A DNA stretch of 64,000 nucleotides from RHLJ01 sp048058975 (GTDB taxonomy: Bacteria > Bacteroidota > Rhodothermia > Balneolales > Balneolaceae): assembly GCA_048058975.1 (NCBI GenBank), contig JBLLNP010000009.1, positions 1-64,000 of the forward strand, read 5' to 3'. Shown in pieces: positions 60,457 to 64,000 of the stretch (the stretch's first letter is position 1; each line of letters opens with the position of its first letter). The translations under genes were made by a program, and so were the position numbers. The notes beneath the pieces were generated by a model that did not search any database, was not told the origin of the DNA, and saw only the letters and a program-made list of their open reading frames with translations.

Positions 60457-61638
60457 TTATTCATTAAATAAAAACGGATCACTCCAGCGTTCATCGGTTG
60501 CTAAGGTATTATCGGTTAATGTTTTGAGGAAGGCTACGATAGCATCAACTTCGGTCTCTGTTAAGTTTAAACGAACAGGAGAGCCATCCGGTGCAGTAAG
60601 TGCAGGAGCCAGATTCGGATGGTCTTTAATTCCACTGTTATAATGCTCAACAACTTCTTCGAGGGTTTCAAATCGGCCGTCATGCATGTATGGACCACTA
60701 AGCTCGATATTCCTGAGAGAGGTTACTTTAAATGCAGCGTCAAAACGTTGATCATCAAACGTCTCAAATACTCCCGCGTCTGATCCAGTAACCTCATCCA
60801 ATCCATTGTTAGTGGCTCCGGGAGCTGGATTTATAAACGCTTCGGTGGTATGGCAGCCAAAACAGGCCGCTCCTCCATTTATAATCGGGCGCAGAAATAA
60901 TTGCTTTCCGAGGTTTTCCTGAGCAGTAAAGTTTGGGAAATTATCCCCAATGGTGTTTACCTGCGCTCTGCCTTCATCGTATTTTGAGGAAACGCTCACG
61001 ATGCTTCTCACAAACTGAGCAAGAGCAAGAGCTGCTTTTTCCTGAGTTATTTCCGGACTTCCAAAGGCAGCTTCAAATAAATCCGGGTAAAAATCCTGTT
61101 CTTCGATTCGCTCTTTTATTTGATCGTAGGTAAGTCCCATTTCCACTTCATCCTGAATGGGCATTAACACCTGATCTTCCAGTGTTTCTGCACGTTCATC
61201 CCAAAAGAATCGTCCCCGATCATAATATCTCGCAAAAATAAGGCTCATGGAATGCCTTCTGGTTTCTCCACCATCAAAACCAATACTAAAGGTGCTGCTA
61301 TCTGAAAAAACCAGTGCCGGACTGTGACAACTTCCACAAGATATAGTTCCGTTAAGACTGAGGTTTTTATCATAAAATAATACCCGACCAAGGGTAGCTC
61401 CGGCATCGGTAGTGGGATTATCTGTGGGTTGGTTATCATGATCCTGAATTCGTGTAGGGAGCGGACCACCATCATTAGTAAGAAAATGGTTAGGCAGGGT
61501 TGTACTATAGTTTAAAGGATCGGAGGGAAGACTTAAGCCTGAGATGATTTCCGGGTCTTCGTTTGGAGAAGTAGATTCACAGGAAATAAAGTATGCAGCC
61601 CCGATTAAGATTAAGCCATGTATTAGATATTTAGCCAT
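60457..61638 (-). CDS. Di-heme cytochrome c peroxidase (MauG/CcpA family), lipoprotein
   Basis: A 393-residue lipoprotein (FISC, Cys20). Two c-type heme sites, CGSCH (101-105) and CFGCH (259-263), each in a cytochrome-c-like domain; GRVLFYDKNLSLNGTISCGS and GPYMHDGRFETLEEVVEHYN are typical of the bacterial CCP/MauG family. Most likely a periplasmic peroxidase taking electrons from small cytochromes. Monocistronic. Confidence 0.92.
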   Translation of the reverse strand: MAKYLIHGLILIGAAYFISCESTSPNEDPEIISGLSLPSDPLNYSTTLPNHFLTNDGGPLPTRIQDHDNQPTDNPTTDAGATLGRVLFYDKNLSLNGTISCGSCHSPALVFSDSSTFSIGFDGGETRRHSMSLIFARYYDRGRFFWDERAETLEDQVLMPIQDEVEMGLTYDQIKERIEEQDFYPDLFEAAFGSPEITQEKAALALAQFVRSIVSVSSKYDEGRAQVNTIGDNFPNFTAQENLGKQLFLRPIINGGAACFGCHTTEAFINPAPGATNNGLDEVTGSDAGVFETFDDQRFDAAFKVTSLRNIELSGPYMHDGRFETLEEVVEHYNSGIKDHPNLAPALTAPDGSPVRLNLTETEVDAIVAFLKTLTDNTLATDERWSDPFLFNE

Positions 61639-61948
61639 CGCAAAAAAGTATTTCTTTTTTTTAGGCTAATACACACCACTTTGCGAATACCCCCAATAGT
61701 CTTCGAAACTATTTTTCGATGATGTGAAGGGTTTTCGGGTTTTCCTTAATTCTGGTTTAGAATGAGATCAAATTAAACTAGCCCCGGGCTTCACTCCGGG
61801 GTGAAGAGGACGAAACAACCATAGTTTTTGATATCTATTTCAAGAAAGCAATGGACTTATTCAAGGGGATGAAAAAGGCACAGGAGTTTCAAAACAACAA
61901 TCCTTAGCAAATTCCCGAATAAGGAATCATGACATTACATCTCTTCCT
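61639..61948. other. Intergenic stretch with a CCCCGG hairpin
   Basis: About 310 bp without a gene. The only structure seen is CCCCGG-gcttcact-CCGGGG (61782-61801), a sibling of the hairpin at 60305-60324. Confidence 0.5.
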
Positions 61949-62335
61949 TTAAGGGCGATGTTGGGTGATCATCAAAAATTGAGCTCTCGCCATCCTTTTA
62001 GCCGAATTTTTAGCTCGTTCCGCATGTTCCCCATCATAGAGTTCATCAATAGTTTCAAACCAAAGCTCAAGCCATTTCTCAAAATGAGCCGGCTCTATAG
62101 CATGGTCAAGGTTTCGATCTACTTGAATGTGCTTTTGAGTAGGATTTCCTTTAAACCGAATTACTCCAAATATATTTGTTTCCCAAAAATCGGTAAGCTT
62201 GTTTAAGTGTTCAGGCCATTTTTCTTCGGGAATATGACTATTGAAAATAGGGCCTAACATGTCATCCTCTCGTATCTTCGCATAAAAGGTATTTACCAGA
62301 ACAGCTACATCTTGTCTTTTTTCTATAGTTTTCAT
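61949..62335 (-). CDS. Group III truncated hemoglobin
   Basis: 128 residues of the short globin fold: VNTFYAKIREDDMLGPIFN in helix B/C, FWETNIFGVIRFKGNPTQKH with the proximal-helix region, and WLELWFETIDELYDGEHAERA near the end. Length and pattern fit group III (TrHb3) globins, which bind O2/NO with an uncertain role. It is 4 bp from the upstream cupin gene and probably co-transcribed. Confidence 0.87.
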   Translation of the reverse strand: MKTIEKRQDVAVLVNTFYAKIREDDMLGPIFNSHIPEEKWPEHLNKLTDFWETNIFGVIRFKGNPTQKHIQVDRNLDHAIEPAHFEKWLELWFETIDELYDGEHAERAKNSAKRMARAQFLMITQHRP

Positions 62336-62339
62336 GTTG

Positions 62340-62687
62340 TTAGTTTGAAGAAGAGATAGCTACTTTTTCAACCCGTTCCAATTTGTCTGACTTTGATAAA
62401 GTCAAACGAACTATGCTATTTGCTTTGGCCGTTAAATCATGTGGTACATTCCCATCTAAAGCTAATATCCCACCTTTTTTTAGTTGGTAGGTTGTGCCGT
62501 TAACACCAAAATTTATTTCACCGTCAATGATATGAACAATAATTGGAAATGGGGTCTTATGCTCTTTCATGATTTGACCCTTGCGTAAAACAATCCTTAT
62601 CTCTTTTGAAAAGGAAGATTCCAGTATCAACCGGGTTTTTATAGTATCTCCGAATTCGAGGTCTTGATCAAAAGATGATATTTCCAT
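62340..62687 (-). CDS. Small cupin-domain protein
   Basis: 115 residues with one cupin barrel: KGQIMKEHKTPFPIIVHIIDGEINFGV contains the first motif (His and Glu positions partly kept), and LALDGNVPHDLTAKAN the second motif with the conserved His. Possibly metal-binding. First gene of a two-gene unit with the truncated hemoglobin, so a shared role in NO or redox response is possible but unproven. Confidence 0.82.
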   Translation of the reverse strand: MEISSFDQDLEFGDTIKTRLILESSFSKEIRIVLRKGQIMKEHKTPFPIIVHIIDGEINFGVNGTTYQLKKGGILALDGNVPHDLTAKANSIVRLTLSKSDKLERVEKVAISSSN

Positions 62688-63065
62688 ACCGCTGCTCTTT
62701 AAATTTTATCGGATATATTCTACTCCCCGTTTAAGGTATAAATAATTAGTTCAACTAAAATTAAAAAAAAGAGTTTATCCTAAGGAAAGAACTTCCTTTA
62801 AGGATAGAAATAAGGCTCTTGAAGCTTAAAATTGATGGTATAAGATTCATCTTTGTTCCCAGCGCCTCGTTAACTTCCAGAACCTGAAGGAATTTGAAAT
62901 AAAAGATAAAACTACGCTTCCTCCCGAACTTCGTCAGTCGAGTCGCCAAGATAAATGAAGACCAGAAAAGAGCCGAAGGGTTGGCTAAGGATTAGGGAAT
63001 GAAAGCTGGAACTACCAATGTAGCATACCACAGAAGAACTTTGGAAAGAGGTTAAAGAATAAGTT
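62688..63065. other. Intergenic stretch with a minus-strand hairpin
   Basis: About 380 bp without a convincing gene. ATCCTAAGGAA and TTCCTTTAAGGAT (62777-62804) can pair; on the minus strand a T-rich tract follows after six bases, a possible late terminator for the LolA-like gene. Confidence 0.4.
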
Positions 63066-63740
63066 TCAAAATTCTCTAAGGTCAACGAAATTCATATCTC
63101 CATCACATAATCTATTTTCATTTCCATAAATGAAGGAAAACTCGGAAAGATCAGGATTAGAAGTAAACTTTATCTCATCTGCTATTATTGATATATCATC
63201 CTTTATTTCAATAAAACGGAATAGTTCTTTTTTTTCAGTATCAAAAAATAATCTAAACCTAATTGCATTAGAATCGGTTTGGTCTATGTAATTAGGTATT
63301 AAATCAATAACAAAGTATTCCGGAGTACTTAATTCGTTTAAAAAATGATAATCAAACTTAGATACATTTATTGGAAAGAGCTTTAGAAAAGGGATTTGTT
63401 CCTCTGGGATATCCTGAATGAATAATTCACATTCACCGATCCTATTTACATCAGAGTTATCAAAGAAATAGAATGAGTTGCTAGTTTGAATGGTTATAAA
63501 GTTATCCACTTTCATATAGTACTCATTTCCTTTTATGATTATAGTACCATCTGAAAGTGAAGTTTCGTCCTTATTACCCTCCGATAAATAACTCAAGTTA
63601 ATTTCAATCGCATCATAAGAAGAGACCTTTTCATTTAAAGCGTTCAGATATTCTATGGGTGATTCACTAGATGCGTCTTGTGCGATTAAGGAGCTAATAC
63701 TGAGCATAGTTGCAAAAACATAACAAATCACTTTTTTCAT
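63066..63740 (-). CDS. LolA-like periplasmic protein
   Basis: 224 residues with a signal peptide ending LIAQ. The mature part has the pattern of the LolA/LolB fold: an opening helix (YLNALNEKVSSYDAIEINLS), then long antiparallel strands (GTIIIKGNEYYMKVDNFITI, IRFRLFFDTEKKELFRFIEI). LolA carries lipoproteins across the periplasm; distant relatives bind other lipids, and this one shows no further hallmark. Confidence 0.7.
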   Translation of the reverse strand: MKKVICYVFATMLSISSLIAQDASSESPIEYLNALNEKVSSYDAIEINLSYLSEGNKDETSLSDGTIIIKGNEYYMKVDNFITIQTSNSFYFFDNSDVNRIGECELFIQDIPEEQIPFLKLFPINVSKFDYHFLNELSTPEYFVIDLIPNYIDQTDSNAIRFRLFFDTEKKELFRFIEIKDDISIIADEIKFTSNPDLSEFSFIYGNENRLCDGDMNFVDLREF

Positions 63741-63770
63741 ATCGTAAAGTTTAATTAAAATAAAGCATGC

Positions 63771-64000
63771 TTAATCTGTGCGATCACCTAGCCACACAAA
63801 CCCCTTTTTAAAAGAAAAGTACTCAACTATTTCATCGTTAGAATCTTTAAATGTACTAGTTCTGTGTGCTTTTTTGATTTCTTTGTTAAACCAATTTAGC
63901 TCATTCAGATACTCTTCTTCAGAATAGTAATCTTCAGGAGATCCAATTTCATTATTTTTTAAATGGAGTTCATCAAGATGAAGTGTCCAGTTGAAATTTT
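63771..64000 (-). CDS. Unidentified protein, C-terminal part (5' end outside window)
   Basis: An open frame on the minus strand runs from the window edge to TAA at 63771-63773, about 76 codons. It reads ...NFNWTLHLDELHLKNNEIGS, PEDYYSEEEYLNELNWFNKE and ends GFVWLGDRTD. It is rich in charged residues, with no recognisable domain. The same-strand LolA-like gene starts 30 bp downstream. Confidence 0.55.
   Translation of the reverse strand, partial: NFNWTLHLDELHLKNNEIGSPEDYYSEEEYLNELNWFNKEIKKAHRTSTFKDSNDEIVEYFSFKKGFVWLGDRTD

Noticed and set aside
62761..62949. 62-codon minus-strand frame
   Set aside because: No family resemblance and it runs through a hairpin; not supportable as a gene.
62941..63010. 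Coding-like text (VAKINEDQKRAEGLAKD-stop) on the plus strand
   Set aside because: Too short and without a clear relative in the window; could be chance.

Overview
The window looks like chromosome from a marine, heterotrophic member of the Balneolota/Rhodothermota (Bacteroidetes-like) lineage. The evidence is AT-rich DNA, several secreted proteins ending in type IX secretion (T9SS) sorting domains with the YPNPFNP motif, lipoproteins with Bacteroidetes-style signal peptides, TAnnTTTG-type promoter elements, and frequent TTG starts. No rRNA, tRNA, CRISPR array, phage or complete insertion sequence was seen.

Left part (1-8.5 kb): a sulfatase locus. It holds a type I sulfatase with an intact formylglycine motif, two putative outer-membrane beta-barrels, a DUF4136-type lipoprotein, and a formylglycine-generating enzyme with both catalytic cysteines. 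A LytS/LytTR-type regulatory pair follows, whose kinase is a short soluble fragment without the phospho-acceptor histidine. Direct repeats at 21-bp spacing, the geometry bound by LytTR regulators, lie upstream of the sulfatase and upstream of the gene divergent from the regulator. An outer-membrane protein and a K+-channel-like protein close this part.

8.5-13 kb: an accessory strip. It has two copies (one broken) of a small helix-turn-helix element, each directly beside a different terminator hairpin; a membrane-bound AraC regulator; a T9SS-exported NHL beta-propeller; and a decayed copy of the 68-residue protein found intact three times further on.

13-30.5 kb: a beta-1,3-glucan (laminarin-type) utilisation operon without SusC/SusD. 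It encodes a TIM-barrel glycosidase fused to an outer-membrane-like beta-barrel, a glycan-binding lipoprotein, GH16, GH17 and GH30 lipoproteins, a very large cytosolic phosphorylase-like enzyme (GH149/GH94 type), a sugar symporter fused to a cytosolic GH17 domain, a free cytosolic GH17, and a T9SS-exported carbohydrate-binding protein. A membrane-anchored LuxR-like regulator follows. The inferred route is surface cleavage, passage through the barrel fusion, periplasmic trimming, import by the symporter fusion, then cytosolic hydrolysis and phosphorolysis. Both membranes therefore carry a transporter-like protein fused to a hydrolase.

30.5-41.8 kb: mostly housekeeping genes. These are a D-lactate/glycolate-dehydrogenase-like flavoprotein, an esterase, an M61 protease, a small histone-H1-like protein, an unusual two-domain cytidine deaminase, a penicillin-acylase-family enzyme and a 3-hydroxyacyl-CoA dehydrogenase.

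41.9-54 kb: three modular T9SS surface proteins with different N-terminal domains but a shared middle domain and near-identical C-termini. Each is followed by a practically identical 68-residue signal-peptide/PIDGG/transmembrane protein. The gaps are full of palindromic repeats, and a small GIY-YIG nuclease sits among them. A GH57 alpha-amylase-like T9SS protein follows. A LacI-type palindrome lies in front of the amylase, and a near-copy lies in front of the third surface protein.

54-64 kb: mixed genes, including rmuC, an LCM-type methyltransferase, an RluA pseudouridine synthase, PPK2, a half-length YHS protein, an ArsR/SRPBCC pair, a di-heme peroxidase, a truncated hemoglobin, a cupin, a LolA-like protein, and a gene cut by the window edge.
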